A DNA stretch of 64,000 nucleotides from Astropecten irregularis (GCA_963971285.1 OZ020260.1:13426798-13490797); one strand, 5' to 3'; numbered from the stretch's first letter, positions 15,001-24,114 are shown. Numbers and translations: made by a program. Notes: generated by a model from the sequence alone, not told the origin.

Positions 15001-16102
15001 AAACAAATCCCCATGTTTTCTGTTGACAAAAAAAAGTTTCCCTTGTGGTTATTTCACGAATATATTAATTAAAAAGCCGTATCCTCTTTGAGTGATCCCC
15101 CATGTGCCGTTCCCAGGTTGCAGCATTGTTGCGTGTATCATTGCAACGATCCCTGGGGTGTGGCGGTGTGTGCGTGGTTTCATGGCTTCTGGCTGCCAAA
15201 CGAACAAAGATGGTTGACTATTGGGGTCACCACCAACGTAGGGCTGGATGGCTCAGTTGGTAGAGCGCCTGTACGGTATTCAGGAGGTCGCCGGTTCGAA
15301 TCCCGCTCCAGTCAATTTTTCTTTGTTCACCTTTCAATGACTTAAAACAACTCAGTCAGTTTCCCTTGTGGTTATTTCACAAAAAAACAAACAAACAAAA
15401 AACGTGTTTTTTTCTACTTGTTTGCAAATACTGTAAGCAGTTTGTTGAGGCAAAATGGGACTTCCACTGGTACTGCATAACTGCAATTGAGAATGATAAA
15501 TAAGCTTTTTATCATGTTTATTGAATATATTGTGGACTTTAATAAAAAAATTCCAACTTTTGATAAACTTGACTAAATATATTTTCCAGGCCTATTTACT
15601 AGCTATCTGGCAAAAATATTGGACAACAGTGACAATGTGTGAAAAACTCCAAATCTTCTCATCCTTAATAATTGAAAACAAAAGACTCAATGGCCATGGG
15701 GAAAATGCCATGACATTTGTTCAGTAAAAACTTTAAAACAATAACTTAATAGGCCTAAGTCACTTACTAAGTGAATAACTTTTTTACAATTTTCACTTTT
15801 TTAGATAAAAAAGTGCAAAGGTTTTCGGCAGTGAAGTTAAAGGTAAACATGAGTGTAGCCACTGGCACTGCATGAAACCAAGTCAAACCTTTGAAATTCA
15901 CAGTGTCACTACCAAGTGTCAGTGACACAGTAATGACAGTCACTTTGACAAGTGACACTAAAATAATAAAAAGATAAAGTTATTCACCTTTCGCTTTCAT
16001 ATCCGGTGTTTCCGCACCAGAAAACCTACTCGATAAATGAAGAGTTCGGCTGAATTGTTGACAGAGTATCCGCTGCCGACACGCATTGCACAATTTCAAC
16101 AT
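55..16102 (-). CDS. DARS2: mitochondrial aspartyl-tRNA synthetase, 15 exons seen, 3' end outside window
   Basis: Class II synthetase that charges mitochondrial tRNA-Asp. Exons on the minus strand: 16026-16102, 14774-14921, 14280-14381, 10932-11030, 8691-8814, 7907-8025, 7428-7532, 6835-6978, 5047-5085, 4144-4245, 3126-3341, 2482-2536, 1551-1714, 755-865, 55-130. Phases join cleanly and give about 560 residues. The human protein is 645, so roughly the last 60-85 residues lie left of base 55. Seen in order: an anticodon-binding OB region ([10 protein letters not shown]), the bacterial-type [11 protein letters not shown] and YSLPQSPQQ segment that recognises aspartate, motif 2 ([19 protein letters not shown]), a GAD-type insertion (exons 9-11), GGGSIRIHD, and the start of motif 3 (PPHGGIALG) cut by the last visible intron. 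The ATG at 16102 opens a short basic, Ser-rich leader fitting a mitochondrial presequence. The exon-1 donor is the weak point (see findings). Confidence 0.95.
180..275 (+). mobile_element. tRNA-derived SINE fragment
   Basis: Has the B box AGGTTCGAATCCCGCTTCTG and the downstream tail TCTTTCTTCAC of the common SINE. The A box is lost. It begins about 50 bases upstream of DARS2 exon 15. Confidence 0.7.
248..720. repeat. minisatellite, unit about 66 bp, seven copies
   Basis: Units run GACTCATTCACTAAATATC, then GAGATATTCTAAAATATC and ATGATATTTGAGAGAC, repeated from about 263 to 720 in the last visible DARS2 intron. The GATATTCTAAAATATC core is nearly self-complementary. The last copy is rearranged. 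Confidence 0.9.
986..1115. mobile_element. palindromic MITE, family E, copy 1
   Basis: Almost the whole 130 bp folds back: CAATGGGAGACTTTTGAGAA at the left is mirrored by the reverse complement ending CTCCCATTG, with a CG-rich centre (GCACGCGCACGC). A second copy lies at 34284-34414. It sits in a DARS2 intron. Confidence 0.85.
1133..1276. mobile_element. palindromic MITE, family F, copy 1
   Basis: Ends ACGGGCAATTCC and GGAATTGCTCGT are inverted. The arms contain GTTGGCCAATCA and TGATTGGCCAAC facing each other around a GGTCGACC centre. It begins about 17 bp after the end of the family E copy. A second copy is at 49700-49855. Confidence 0.8.
1945..2092. repeat. inverted repeat element with GATCCT/AGGATC hairpins
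   Basis: Left arm CAAATGCTTGGAGTTAGGAG and right arm AACTCCAAGCATTTG are inverted. Between them lies GATCCTAGCAGGATCTTTCTC and, on the other side, a TGGGATCGAAATGCGTC. The same core recurs near 3640-3690, 23470-23720, 42230-42345, 52485-52545 and 55195-55400. Confidence 0.65.
2105..2345. mobile_element. two tRNA-derived SINE copies head to head
   Basis: A minus-strand copy (tRNA-like part about 2125-2202) and a plus-strand copy (about 2268-2340) face each other around a short head segment. Each has an A box (TAGCTCAGTTGG) and a B box (GGTTCGAATCC or a close variant). They form a large inverted repeat in a DARS2 intron. Confidence 0.85.
2688..3053. mobile_element. MITE family A (TATCATACTTTGG), copy 1
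   Basis: Left end AGTAGCATCATACTTTG and right end AAAGTATGATATTACCTTT are inverted. The inside carries the family's constant blocks (AAAGATGGTCATGGTAGAAAC, TCTCAAAAAGTGGGCACCG, CCCATGAATCTGCATTTC). Confidence 0.85.
3430..3790. repeat. TCAATGTTAATTAAT simple array with inserted repeat pieces
   Basis: Many imperfect copies of a 12-16 bp AT-rich unit surround two inserts: a stem GGCCAG...CTGGCC followed by GAAACGTCGAG (about 3492-3522), and a CTTGGAAGTAGGAGGGCCTG piece (about 3638). It lies in a DARS2 intron. Confidence 0.7.
4740..4815 (+). mobile_element. tRNA-derived SINE fragment
   Basis: GCAGTTGATAAGAGTGCTGG and CACAGGTTCGAATCCCATCC show degenerate A and B boxes. The 3' tail is lost. Confidence 0.65.
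4895..4990 (-). mobile_element. tRNA-derived SINE fragment
   Basis: Minus-strand tail (CCACAAGGGAAACTGACTGA) and B box (GGGATTCGAACCCATG) of the common SINE. It stops before the A box. Confidence 0.7.
5161..5393. mobile_element. MITE family B (GGGGCCAATTTCATAGAGC), copy 1
   Basis: The right end CTATGAAATTGGCCCC and inner GCTTAGCAC/GTGCTAAGC arms are typical. The left end is slightly eroded (ATGGCCCTGCTTAGCAC). Further copies: 9573-9819, 29071-29305, 39383-39625, 46995-47258, 54141-54388. Confidence 0.85.
6003..6090. mobile_element. MITE family H fragment
   Basis: ATTTTCAACATGGATGACAGAG followed by a GAGCCTGAG-rich run matches the end of family H, seen whole at 26286-26503. Confidence 0.5.
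6446..6694. mobile_element. MITE family A' (AGGTACAGTACAGGATTGG), copy 1
   Basis: Left end AAAGGTACAGTACAGGATTG, right end AATCGTGTATTATACCTTTT, inside similar to family A (GATGGTACTGGTAGAAA). Relatives are at 13684-14062 and 40618-40856, with a stub near 26950-27013. Confidence 0.75.
7080..7170. repeat. dispersed 95-bp repeat, copy 1
   Basis: The segment with CCAATGATAAAAATATCTG and TGAAAATCTCCTATACTTTT recurs nearly unchanged at 14068-14160 in another DARS2 intron. Confidence 0.7.
7632..7860 (-). mobile_element. near-complete tRNA-derived SINE
   Basis: Read on the minus strand: head with GCTTCTGACTGCCAAAGAAA, then the A box (TAGCTCAGTTGG), B box (GGTTCGAATCC) and the tail ending CCCTTGTGGTTATTT. 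It lies between DARS2 exons 6 and 7. Confidence 0.85.
8228..8665. repeat. G-rich tandem repeat
   Basis: About 430 bp of GGTTTGGTGGGTTTT and TGTGGGTGCTGATGA units. The plus strand is G-rich, so DARS2 transcripts carry the C-rich complement. A ~58-bp higher-order unit (TTTGGTGGGTTTTGGTGGG plus TGCTGATGAGG) is clearest at 8320-8480. Confidence 0.9.
9015..9075 (-). mobile_element. SINE fragment
   Basis: ACTGGAGCAGAATTCGAACC resembles the minus-strand B-box area of the common SINE. The A box is not preserved. Confidence 0.5.
9075..9312. mobile_element. diverged MITE family B copy with homopolymer runs
   Basis: TAGCTGTTAAGCACAAAAATT at the left and GCAGCTCTGTGTTATTGGCC at the right match family B ends. 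A C-rich then A-rich run (9183-9230) interrupts the middle. Confidence 0.5.
9573..9819. mobile_element. MITE family B, long subfamily
   Basis: Ends GCCAATTTCATAGAGCTGCT and TATGAAATTGGCCCC. The inner part GTGATGTTTACTGCTTTTGAC is shared with 39383-39625 and 46995-47258. Confidence 0.85.
11328..11710. mobile_element. MITE family A, copy 2
   Basis: Left TTAAAGGTAGTATCATACTT; right end has a doubled ACCAAAGTATGATAG. The inside is in the reverse orientation to the 2688 copy (CGGTGCCCACTTTTTGAG). Confidence 0.85.
12554..12947. mobile_element. MITE family A, copy 3
   Basis: Ends TTAAAGGTACTATCATACTT and AAGTATGATATTACCT are inverted. An 18-bp internal duplication (TGTAACTAATACAGGGTA) is seen near 12612-12650. 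Confidence 0.85.
13085..13225 (-). mobile_element. tRNA-derived SINE
   Basis: Minus-strand A box (TAACTCAGTTGG), B box (GGTTCAAATCC) and part of the head (CACCAACGTAAGGCTGG). The tail ends at the GAACAAAG block. Confidence 0.8.
13640..14062. mobile_element. MITE family A' copy 2, next to half of a family D element
   Basis: GGGCTGGATTTCACCTAACACTAAGATTAAG is one half of family D (compare 37570). It is followed directly by AAAGGTACAGTACAGGATTG, the left end of A', whose right end is near 14062. The junction suggests insertion into, or loss of, the D element. Confidence 0.6.
14068..14160. repeat. dispersed 95-bp repeat, copy 2
   Basis: Nearly identical to 7080-7170, including CTGAAAATCTCCTATACTTT. 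Confidence 0.7.
15100..15381 (+). mobile_element. full-length tRNA-containing SINE
   Basis: About 140 bp of head (CGTTCCCAGGTTGCAGCATT, CATGGCTTCTGGCTGCCAAA), then a tRNA-like part with GATGGCTCAGTTGGTAGAGC and GGTTCGAATCC, then a tail with TTTTTCTTTGTTCACC and CAGTTTCCCTTGTGG. The 22-bp tail end GTTTCCCTTGTGGTTATTTC also occurs directly repeated at 15038, upstream of the head. Confidence 0.88.
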
Positions 16103-17187
16103 TTTCAAACTGTAATTGTTTTACGCGCGCAAATAAATGACAATTTTGACAATTCTTGGCCCTGACAGCAACTTCGGGTCGTCTGCTTCAACTTGACATC
16201 TAAAAAAAGTAACACATGGTACGTCTTGCACCAAGCTTCCTTTAACGCTTTGACTATGTTCGTTTATGCAGCAATATTGGGTACCAGACTAATTTAAAAC
16301 GTTTCCTGTTTGAGGTCAAAGTTTACGACCTCCAAAGGGCAAAGGTCAAAGGTTGGGATGACCGTATCACACTTCCTGTTCCTGGATATTCATACTTTTT
16401 ACAGAAATAATTTGATAAAACACAATAAAATACCTTTAATATCATCTTGAATGGACAAATTATTGAATATTTGATAAATATGAGAGGAAAAATTGTCTAA
16501 TTTGTCTTTTGCTGTGAATAAAATGGCACTATTATATGACGTCATGCGGACGTCACCATTTGCAGAAGGGAAGTTGTCAGGCTGCCGATCGTCTGTGCAG
16601 ACTGTGTGGTTGTTTACGTGACAATTTTTGCATGAATCGCTGCTCAAAAACCTCATTTCCTCGCCGTTTCTTCTGATGGACGCTCGCACACGGCTTCGAA
16701 TATATATTTCGAGGCTACTGTGATGATATCTCGACGCTGGGATGTACCAGGTTGAAGAAGATGACAATTTATTATATCGGGTAGGCCTACAAATTGCCAT
16801 TGGACTTTTGGTACAGTACACAGGCAGTGTACGTTTAATACTCGTTACATTTGTACACACGCGAATACAACACTGACAAGTGTGACAGACAGTGTCAAGT
16901 CATGTTTAAATACACGCACTGCAGTGAGATAGTGTCAGCCGACATTGCTCTGTGCTGTAGTCTGTAGTTGCAGCACTTTGTCTTGGGAAATCAAAGTTTA
17001 AAAACGTCTCATTCACAAGAAAAGTGTTGTTTTTTAAGTTAAGTCAGTGACAGTCAGTGTCAATTCGGAATTCCCTTCTAAACATTGACTGATTTAGCAC
17101 AACTTCACGTTACGAGACGAAAGGCGGTTCGACGATAAACGTTGGTGTACTTTGAAGCTGGACAGTTTCTGAAGGATCATCTTCAAG
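16103..17187. promoter_or_regulatory. shared head-to-head region of DARS2 and RABL6
   Basis: The 1.1 kb between the two start codons is richer in CpG than its surroundings. It holds a perfect cAMP-response palindrome TGACGTCA at 16537-16544, followed six bases later by GACGTCAC. I found no TATA box close to either start. Bidirectional promoter function is inferred from layout. A 153-codon open frame on the minus strand lies inside (separate entry). Confidence 0.5.
16399..16860 (-). other. unassigned 153-codon open reading frame in the DARS2/RABL6 promoter
   Basis: Starts MCTNVTSIKRTLPV and ends in a hydrophobic ILLCFIKLFL. I recognise no domain. It is Ser/Asn/Arg-rich and lies between two divergent housekeeping genes. 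It may be chance in a less AT-rich stretch, an upstream exon of a DARS2 transcript, or a small lineage-specific gene. Nothing in the sequence decides. Confidence 0.15.
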
Positions 17188-20100
17188 ATGTTAAGCGCAC
17201 TGAAGAAGTTTGTAACCAACGAGCAGAATGTTGGTAAAGGCACCATGCCAACTGGCATGCAGGCCATGGGACAAAACCTACAGCGGAGATTCGCCAAGGG
17301 TGTCCAGTACAACAGTAAGTATGATTGATCCAAAAGAAGTGATGAGTGCAGTTTTTCAACCTGTGCAATCTTTAACTGTTTGTCCGAAGCGACTTGTTTT
17401 TAAAGAAAAAACCTGTGAGGCTGTGTACAACGTTTTTAACCTAGGCCTAACTGAAGTGAAGGTAGCTACGTGCCGCCGTAAAAAGGCAAACAATTTAATG
17501 TTAAATTCAAAATTGCGCACGGCCCAGTTTGAAACTTGCGCAGGCGTCAAAATTGCGCTCAACAGCACCATTTGCTGAATTAGCCTAAAGATGAAAAACA
17601 ACAAAGGATTGAAACGTCAGACCCTCCCATTTTGTTGCGTAACTTAAGCAACATTTTCCTGCCTTGGTTGCACAAGTTAAGGCCGTTTCACGAAACTTAC
17701 GCAACATTTGTACGATTTTGTGAAATCAGCTGCAGTTAATTACTTATTTATAAAAAGATACCCACTTTTTTGTAAAGAATTGTCTACATTTTCCACTTCA
17801 TAATCATGATTTTGACCATCATCCTTTTTCCTGCAGTGAAAATCATCATTAAAGGTGACCGCAACACGGGAAAATCCACGCTGTTTCACAGACTACAAGG
17901 GGAGCGCTTTAAAGAGGAATACATTCCAACACCGGAGATACAAGTCACTAGTATACAATGGAATTACAAAGGTAACAGTGGATTAACTGAACTCATACAT
18001 GTTGGCCTTGGTACCAAGTACCTACCCTGCTAAAATGCAACAGAATACAGGGGTGACCAACAGCAAAGCTTGCTACAGTGCTTCAGAATGCATTCGATCA
18101 TGAGATCTGTATTATTCTTTGAAATGCAGGAAGCTGCATGAAATGCATTCTGATATGCTCAGCATGGCAAGTGCTAACAAAATATGCAATCAAAATGCCC
18201 AAATGATCTAGAAATATGAACTTTTTTTCATCTTTCCAGCGACTGATGACGTCGTCAAGGTTGAGGTCTGGGACGTGGTGGACAAAGGGAAGTCCAAGAA
18301 GAAAGCGGACGGTCTGAAGCTGGAGACGTCCCCAGAGGTTGATGAGGTGGACGAGCCCTGTCTAGATGCCAGGTTTCTGGATGTCTACAAGGGTGCCAAT
18401 GGGGTGGTGTTCATGGTAGACATCACAAAACAATGGTGAGTACATTATAGGTCGTAGGACAACTGGATTTTTTCAATAAGACCTGGCTTCCCTTCGATAC
18501 CTGGCTAGAATGTTTTCAATATTAGTTCAAGGCAATGACTGGGGGTAGCAAGGCAGTGACCAGGGGCACCAAGGCAATGACCAGGAGCACCAAGGCAACG
18601 AACAGGGGACCAAGGCAATTTCCAGGGGCACCAAGGCGGTGACCAGGGTCCCCAAAAAGCTATAACTAAGGTGACCAAGGCACCAAAGCCAGATGCGACT
18701 GTACAGTCATGTGGCTAGATTCCCTGCGAGTGATCCTGACAGGTTGATTCTCGCTGCGAGAGAACCTACTGGTAGGACTCGTCCAGTGGGGCATCCATAT
18801 GACACGTGGTTGCGTCAGGTGGATTGTTATTTTGCTGAGATAGGGATCGGTCACGTGGCTGCTTGGGGGATGGCCATCAACAGACAGAAGGAGTACCACT
18901 CAAAGGTAGATGCAGCAACGTGCTGCCACTCCCACTGACTGACCAAGGCCAAGTCCACACGTAACAGTGCATGAATCAACTTCACTTGGCACTCTTGCCT
19001 CTTTCTTCCCTTGCAGGACGTGGGGCTATGTCGAACGTGAGCTTCCCAGTGTTCCAGACCACATTCCAGTCTTGGTGTTGTCCAGTTTCAGGGACATGTC
19101 TGACCATCGGACAGTAGCCGAAGACACCATGAGATACTTCATCGATAATTTTGAAAGGTAAACTGTAAGGAAGGAACAAAACTCTGTTCCTTTATTTCGT
19201 GTTCTTTTACAGTGGCAAAATTGCAGAACCTGTGGTCTATTTCACCAAACTCATCGTAATACTATAAATCGTAAGACTTATGATGCATTGCTGCCCTACG
19301 TAGGTTACGATGGGTTATCCTTCGTAACTCGAGTTACAATTGATAGTAGGGCTTCGTGAAATCGACCCCTGGTCAGACAAGACGCTGTACCTTGTTTCTC
19401 ACCTGTGTGTATCATTCCATGTAACAAGATCTTTGGTCATAAAGCATCTGGTAAGGCATACATCTGACTGCAACCTGAGGAAAGATAACTCAAGAGTGTA
19501 GGTTAAATGGTAGAGCGACTGATCCAGTATTCCATATGTCTCGGGTTCACATTTTGATTGCATCAAATAGTTCTAATCCGAGTCAAACATCAAATTGAAA
19601 TGCGTACCTATTGTTTTGTTTTTTCTCCCTCGGTATGGATAGACCTCCTGATTCTGCCAAAGTACTGCTAGCTGAGGCCTCAATGAAAAACGGCTTTGGG
19701 CTGAAATATCTGCACACATTCTTCAACGTACCATTCCTACAACTTCAGGTATGGAGAACTATTACTCAGAATGTTTGTTTATACTAAGCGAATATCAGCC
19801 GGGAACCGGTTGAATTCTATATACTTTACTATGCATTTTGGCTGGTAACTTGTGTTTGCTAAGCACATTTTGTTAGCCTAGCAAATTTGTTAACAATGTT
19901 AGTACTTCGCATTAGTGGGTGCTTCTTACCACACATTACAACAGTCTCCACAGGGGGACTGGATCATAATCCACTCATTACCACATAAAACCACACTGGT
20001 GTATTGTGGTATTCAGGATACCTCACTTACCATAGGAAAAACCATGTGTGGTAAACTGTGGCATGGAGGTGGGCTTGGGTTAAAGTGGCTCCTCAATGTC

Positions 20101-23100
20101 TTGACTTTATGGTATAATTGACTTGAATGTTTTTTTTAATGAGTGAAATTGTATCAAACACGCATGACAGATTTTGGGACTTTGTCCTTCCGCAGAGAGA
20201 AACGTTACTACGGCAATTAGAGACCAATAATCAAGAGACAAATGCAACGCTCGAGGAGCTAGACATGAGGAAGGAATCCATAGACCAGAACTACAACCTG
20301 TGAGTACGGTTTCTTGTCTTAAAATCTTACCACGGCGGGAGTTTGGTCAGGAGAGTGCTTCACTCTCTTCTCACATTCCACCTGGGCCCAATTTCATGGA
20401 ATCCGTTACCGTTAGCAAAAATTCTTCGCTTGTGTTAGCAGACTTTTTTTTACCTACAGTTAGTGTATTTCATGGGACAGTTGTCATACAATAAGCAAGG
20501 AATTTCTGGGTATTTGCCATTAACCAGAGCTCCATTGGAGATGTCAAGGGCACTGTAGGCTAGGCAGTCTATCCTTGGAAGCCCAATTTGGCAATTTCAA
20601 AACACCCTCTTAAAATTGTAATTTTGTTTTGTGTCATTGAAAAGTGAACAAAGACAGATTGACTGGGGAGGGATTTGAACCAGCGACCTCCGGAACACGG
20701 TACCGGCGCTCTTACAAATTCAGTGTCTAAAGCTATTGTTTGATGACTTCTCTTTAACATCCTTAAAGGTACCTAGCCAGCCTGGAGGAACGACGCAAGC
20801 AGAAGAAAACCAAGACACCGACGCCCAACACGCTGACGCCAACAGTACCCAATGGACAAACACCTCAAACATCACCATGTAAGTCCCCCTCCCCCACATC
20901 ACCTCCTCCCGACTGTCCAAGAAGCTCCGTCCTACCCCCAAAGGTTGCACACAGTTGTCATAGATAGAAGGCCAAACAATAACTCCGCTGCAGTTCTTTG
21001 GTTTAGTGCACTAGCAGACTCAGCTGACTAACAGAGGATTGTATTACCAAAAGTGTAAGTTTGGGCTCTCTCGGCCATTTGAAACTTGAGTAAGGAGCAA
21101 TTTCTCATTGTTTTTTGTTGTTGTAGCCCCGGGCAGCAAGCCTGACTCAAACCGTGCCACCCCAGTCAAGCTCAGCCCGGCCACCACCCCCAAACAGACC
21201 ACACCGAGCACAACTCCCACCACGGCCCGAAGGGACCACCAACCGGCCAGAGAGGCCCAACCCCAAGCAACTCAGCAGCAGCAGCAGCAGCCGGCAGCCA
21301 AGGGTGAAGGGGCTGCCCCAGGCCAGGCCTCATCACTGTCACAACGTTTCTCCAAGTGGTTCGGCGGAAGCGAGTCCAGAGTGCAGCAAGGAGTCAAGGA
21401 AGAGGATGAGAAGCATGCGGGTAAGGCTACGGCTTGCTTAGAGTGCCTGTCTGCAATAAAACATACGCAGTGCATAGAAACGCTGTTAGCAACAGCCACA
21501 GCCTTAATCAATACAGGCATGACTTTGGATTCATCCTGGATCAGAAGCAATTTTTTTTTTTAGGAGGAAGGAACAGTCTTTCACATCCTCTCGTCTTATT
21601 TTGTGACCGATTGTTACTCTCTCCTTGTACAGTGATCGAGACTGTCGCCGAGGTTAAGACCGGACCAATCACCAGCGTGGATGAGTTTGTACCTGGAGAG
21701 GGTCTAGGGGGCTTCCTGGATGACGTAGACGGTCCCAGCAGCAAGAAGGGTAAAGCCAAGAAAAAGCCAGCCAAGCCAGTAACGCCAGCTCCTCCTCCTG
21801 AGGACAGCGAAAGGTGAGACCAAACAAAATCCAGAACCTCAAGAGTCTTACAGTGACAAATTCAGATCTTTGGCTGGCATTATCTGTGAGTTGAACAGAT
21901 GCTTGTATCAACTCAGATTCATGCAATACTTCTTGGGTTGTTTCTTTTTATCTGCAATGTTTCTGAAACAGCGAAGAGGATAACTTCAACCCGATGGTTG
22001 CCGGCTTCCAGGAGGACATAGACTCCGACGATGAGGCCTCGCCGTTCAAACCGTTCAAACCCACCAAACCCAGCAGCCCGGCGCCGGTCACCACCAGTTT
22101 CGACGTGGAACTATCCAGTGAAGAGGACGGGGAACCAGTCCTCACCAAGGACATAGATTTCTCAGACGAAGAGCAAAGTCCTTCGTCGCTAACAAAAAAA
22201 CAGGAACAGTCAACACGTTCGACGGGCAGTCAGGATAGAGTAGTTTATAGCGTATTTCCAAATTCCATTGCGGGGACAAATAGTGCAGATAGTTTTCAAT
22301 CGAAGAGCAACAAGATGCAATCGAGGGAAAACGATGCGGAATCGCCGCGGTCACCCGGGGAGGTAGCGGAGAGTGATAGCGAAGATGAACAACTTCCAGA
22401 GGTAAGCTGAAATTGTTTCCAAGAATTGTTCCGAGGTATATTAGACTTGGGTGAGAGATATGGAGGCCAACCGTTAATAGAAAGTTTATGGTACTGAAAA
22501 GGGCTATGTGGATGTGTACTCATAGCATGTGAGATATGGAGGCCAACTGTGTGTTAAGTATCTGGCTATCATGTGAAAGAATTTCCCTTTCCTCAACAGC
22601 ACATCAGTAGAACGTCAAGTCAGACCACCGACCAAGATGCCTCCACATCCCCCGCCTCGCCCATGATCCAGCTCCAGCAAGAGGACTTCAACTTCCTGGA
22701 GAGCGTAGGGTCTTCCAAGAAACACCAGGGACTAACAAGTAGGTCATGTTTCGACATCATCCACATAATCTGTAGTCATCGTGTAGCCATTGCTGAACAG
22801 TGTCATGCTGCTTTCGTTGGATTCTGACCCACAGCATGCAGACGTACACTCACGAAGAGCCCATTTGTTTATTTCTCGCAACGCAGAGAGGCCGTCCCTG
22901 CCGGCGGATGACTTTGACGACCTCATGGCCGTCACAAAAGATGAGGAGGACATCAGCGACACTGACACCATGACGAGTACCAGCACGACGGGATCAGCCA
23001 TCAAGAAGAAGAAGCACAAAAACAAGGACAAGGATAGAGACCGGGTGAGTTGACTTAACACCAGACAAGTTTCTCTTGAATGAAGCCACTTCCGTCAGAC

Positions 23101-24114
23101 TGTCGAGTCGTCTTAGGTTTCATCATACTCAACACTTTGGTGATGTCATATCACTAATATTTAGAAATATGCAAATAATTTATTACCCTTCACGGACGTA
23201 GATAAGCATTTCAATAAATGCTTTCTGACAGCACATGAAAAAAATCATGCGCTGCCTCAGGTGGGATTCAAACCCACGACCTCCTGCCTACTAGTGCAGA
23301 TGCCATACCCGCTAGGCCACCGAGCTAGCTGGGGTCAGCGGAGTGAATCAAATCTGTGTCTCGGTGGGCGTCATAATAAATCTGATATGCAGAAATATCA
23401 TGGAATTTCTTTGATGTTTAAGTCATTAGCTCCTGCAAACTACTCATCAAGCAAAATAATGACCTGAAATTTATAATATTTAGAGTTAGGAGGCCTGACA
23501 TTTTTTATCCTAGCAGGCAGGATCTTTGTCGAAGGCTTAATGCCAAGAGGACAAGAACATGCAAGTGAAGATTCACATACAGTAAATGGATGAGAGGAGC
23601 AAAACAATGGGAGACAGAGTGTGTAAGGAAACAGAGAAAGCATGCATTTGAGGACGATACTGGTAGGATCGAAATGTCGGGTCCTCCTTACTCTAAGCAG
23701 AATTTTTTGGACAAATACGTACTGGTATGGATTCACTCTGATCTGTTCACTGTGGGAAGTGTCCATCCAGCTACTTGATGCTTCTTGAAGCAGGGAAAGC
23801 TTCCAGTTTGCGATGACATCCAGGGTTGGAATCCTGAAGATTAATCCTTCCTCCATCCCCTCCCTAAACAGGACGAAGACAAGAGCTCACGGAAGCACAA
23901 GCACAAGAAGCACAAGGAGAAGACCAAGGACCACGAGAGGCACGGCGACAGACAGAGTGAGAGACACGGTGACCGAGACAAAGGCGACAAGGAGGAGAAG
24001 AGGAAGAAGAAGAAGTCCAAGCCGGACGTGGGGAAGATGTCATCGTCGGAAGGCAAGCAGGACTACGACGCCTTGGAAGCCTTCCTGGAAGGACCTGGGT
24101 ACGAAGTGTTGTGA
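17188..24114 (+). CDS. RABL6: RAB-like protein 6 (Parf), complete, 13 exons
   Basis: Atypical Ras-superfamily GTPase-like protein, linked in mammals to cell proliferation. Exons: 17188-17314, 17837-17971, 18240-18435, 19017-19157, 19643-19748, 20196-20299, 20769-20878, 21127-21420, 21633-21813, 21972-22401, 22600-22738, 22887-23044, 23872-24114. They total 2364 nt, or 787 residues (human 729). The N-terminus MLSALKKFVTNEQ and the P-loop GDRNTGKS (about residues 49-56) are clear. IQVTSIQWNYK and VKVEVWDVVDKG follow, the latter replacing the usual DxxG switch. FLQLQRETLLRQLE closes the G domain. The second half is low-complexity: a Pro/Thr/Gln stretch with a short poly-Q, FVPGEGLGGFLDDVD, the conserved NPMVAGFQEDID, acidic Ser-rich runs, a long Lys-rich nuclear-localisation-like tail and a final DYDALEAFLEGPG. 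Intron 3 contains a minisatellite and a LINE fragment. The gene is divergent from DARS2. Confidence 0.97.
18535..18665 (+). repeat. 21-bp minisatellite, consensus GGCACCAAGGCAATGACCAGG
   Basis: About six imperfect copies in RABL6 intron 3. The same unit on the opposite strand makes up the array at 48610-49010. Confidence 0.85.
18690..18940 (+). mobile_element. LINE fragment, C-terminal end of reverse-transcriptase ORF
   Basis: An open frame reads RLYSHVARFPASDPDRLIL, AAREPTGRTRPVG, TWLRQVDCYF and KVDAATCCHSH. These match the GHVARM...RP.G.P..TWLRQV...VDAAT tail found after the RT domain in many non-LTR retrotransposons. No RT domain is present upstream, so it is a 5'-truncated relic in RABL6 intron 3. 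Confidence 0.75.
19232..19371. mobile_element. MITE family C (GGGGTCGATTTCAC), copy 1
   Basis: A fold-back element: GGTCTATTTCACCAAACTCATCG at the left and GGCTTCGTGAAATCGACCCC at the right. Other copies: 25391-25532, 32068-32202, 51197-51337. Confidence 0.8.
19489..19562 (+). mobile_element. degenerate tRNA-like sequence
   Basis: TAGGTTAAATGGTAGAGCG and TCTCGGGTTCACATT look like worn A and B boxes, not a working tRNA. Confidence 0.35.
19915..20105. repeat. CCACAC-rich repeat, family I, copy 1
   Basis: TACCACACATTACAACAGTC, GTGGTATTCAGGATACC and ACCATGTGTGGTAAAC recur inverted at 24178-24450, just past the RABL6 stop. Confidence 0.7.
20632..20718 (-). mobile_element. tRNA-derived SINE fragment
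   Basis: Minus-strand tail (TGAAAAGTGAACAAAG) and B box (GGATTTGAACCAGCGACC). It is cut before the A box, 50 bp upstream of RABL6 exon 7. Confidence 0.75.
23240..23335 (-). mobile_element. tRNA-like SINE, second family, copy 1
   Basis: Minus strand: GTGGCCTAGCGGGTATGGC (A box) and GGTCGTGGGTTTGAATCCCACC (B box). It differs from the common SINE; related copies lie at 53120-53200 and 53268-53340. It sits in the last RABL6 intron. Confidence 0.7.
23470..23730. repeat. repeat with GATCxT hairpin and GAAATGTC motif
   Basis: TTAGGAGGCCTGACATTTT, CAGGATCTTTGTCGAAGGC and GGTAGGATCGAAATGTCGG bracket about 200 bp whose middle matches, in reverse, the block at 55195-55400. It may be the end region of a Penelope-like or similar retroelement; the class is not proven. 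Confidence 0.55.
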
